13,422 nt of DNA from Nematocida ironsii. Its lineage: Eukaryota; Microsporidia. The DNA is taken from assembly GCA_001642415.1 (NCBI GenBank), contig LTDK01000182.1, positions 9,502-22,923 of the forward strand. The letters are read 5' to 3'. Positions 13,371-13,422 of this stretch are shown here, in pieces. The notes beneath the pieces were generated by a model. That model was not told the DNA's origin, searched no databases, and saw nothing but the letters and a program-made list of their open reading frames with translations. Within the stretch, counting starts at the first letter, position 1, and the number at the start of each line of letters is the position of its first letter. Both the position numbers and the translations under genes were made by a program.

Positions 13371-13422
13371 ATGCTTATAAGGAAAGAATTTATTATAATT
13401 ATTGGAACAATTATATTATGTA
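13371..13422 (+). CDS. Possible N-terminus of a gene running off the right edge
   Basis: An ATG at 13371 opens a frame that stays open for 17 codons to the window end. It reads a short basic start (Arg4, Lys5) followed by an uninterrupted hydrophobic run (residues 7-16, isoleucine-rich). This looks like a signal peptide or signal anchor of a membrane or secreted protein. The stretch is far too short to prove coding, and AT-rich DNA favours Ile codons by chance. Confidence 0.3.
   Translation, partial: MLIRKEFIIIIGTIILC

Noticed and set aside
1..13422. tRNA, rRNA or snRNA genes
   Set aside because: No T-loop (GGTTCRANTC-type) box, conserved rRNA segment or U6-like hairpin was seen on either strand.

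Overview
The window is eukaryotic, very AT-rich and has no visible introns. The recognisable genes are core eukaryotic ones: RAD52, eIF5B, dUTPase, signal peptidase subunit SPC3, an E1-type ubiquitin-like activating enzyme, two ZIP metal transporters, ARV1 and the cytosolic Fe-S scaffold ATPase CFD1. There is also a six-span membrane protein that may be the pore protein NDC1, and one protein I cannot place. Most are shorter than their yeast or human relatives (RAD52 222 aa, eIF5B 694 aa, E1 subunit 290 aa), coding exons are uninterrupted, and several intergenic gaps are under 50 nt. Together this points to a reduced, parasitic eukaryote, most likely a microsporidian. That placement is an inference from gene shape; no rRNA or tRNA is present to confirm it.

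Left part (1 to about 6300), all genes on +: an AT-rich repeat block (1-550) abuts RAD52. A 31-bp tandem repeat follows RAD52, then come eIF5B, dUTPase, SPC3 and the E1-like gene, with the last two directly abutting. Spacers here are 290-470 nt and carry many copies of an imperfect palindrome of the type TTACACANTGTGTAA.

Right part (about 6300 to 13422): a minus-strand run ARV1 > small ZIP > large His-rich ZIP with 19-24 nt gaps. ARV1 is divergent from the six-span protein gene across 47 nt. A 604-nt gap with one doubtful small ORF follows, then the unplaced 374-aa gene and CFD1 on the minus strand. The last 500 nt are AT-rich, with a possible hydrophobic N-terminus running off the edge. The palindrome family is not seen here and spacers are mostly tighter.

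A second short element, the 9-10-mer TCGGGTTAT, sits just downstream of stop codons. It lies in the sense direction of eIF5B, dUTPase and the large ZIP gene, usually as two copies 10 bp apart. It is the best candidate for an undescribed gene-end or regulatory signal here. Functionally the window mixes DNA maintenance (RAD52, dUTPase), translation (eIF5B), ER and membrane biology (SPC3, ARV1, possible NDC1), metal handling (two ZIPs, CFD1) and protein modification (E1-like). I see no single dedicated pathway or defence system.
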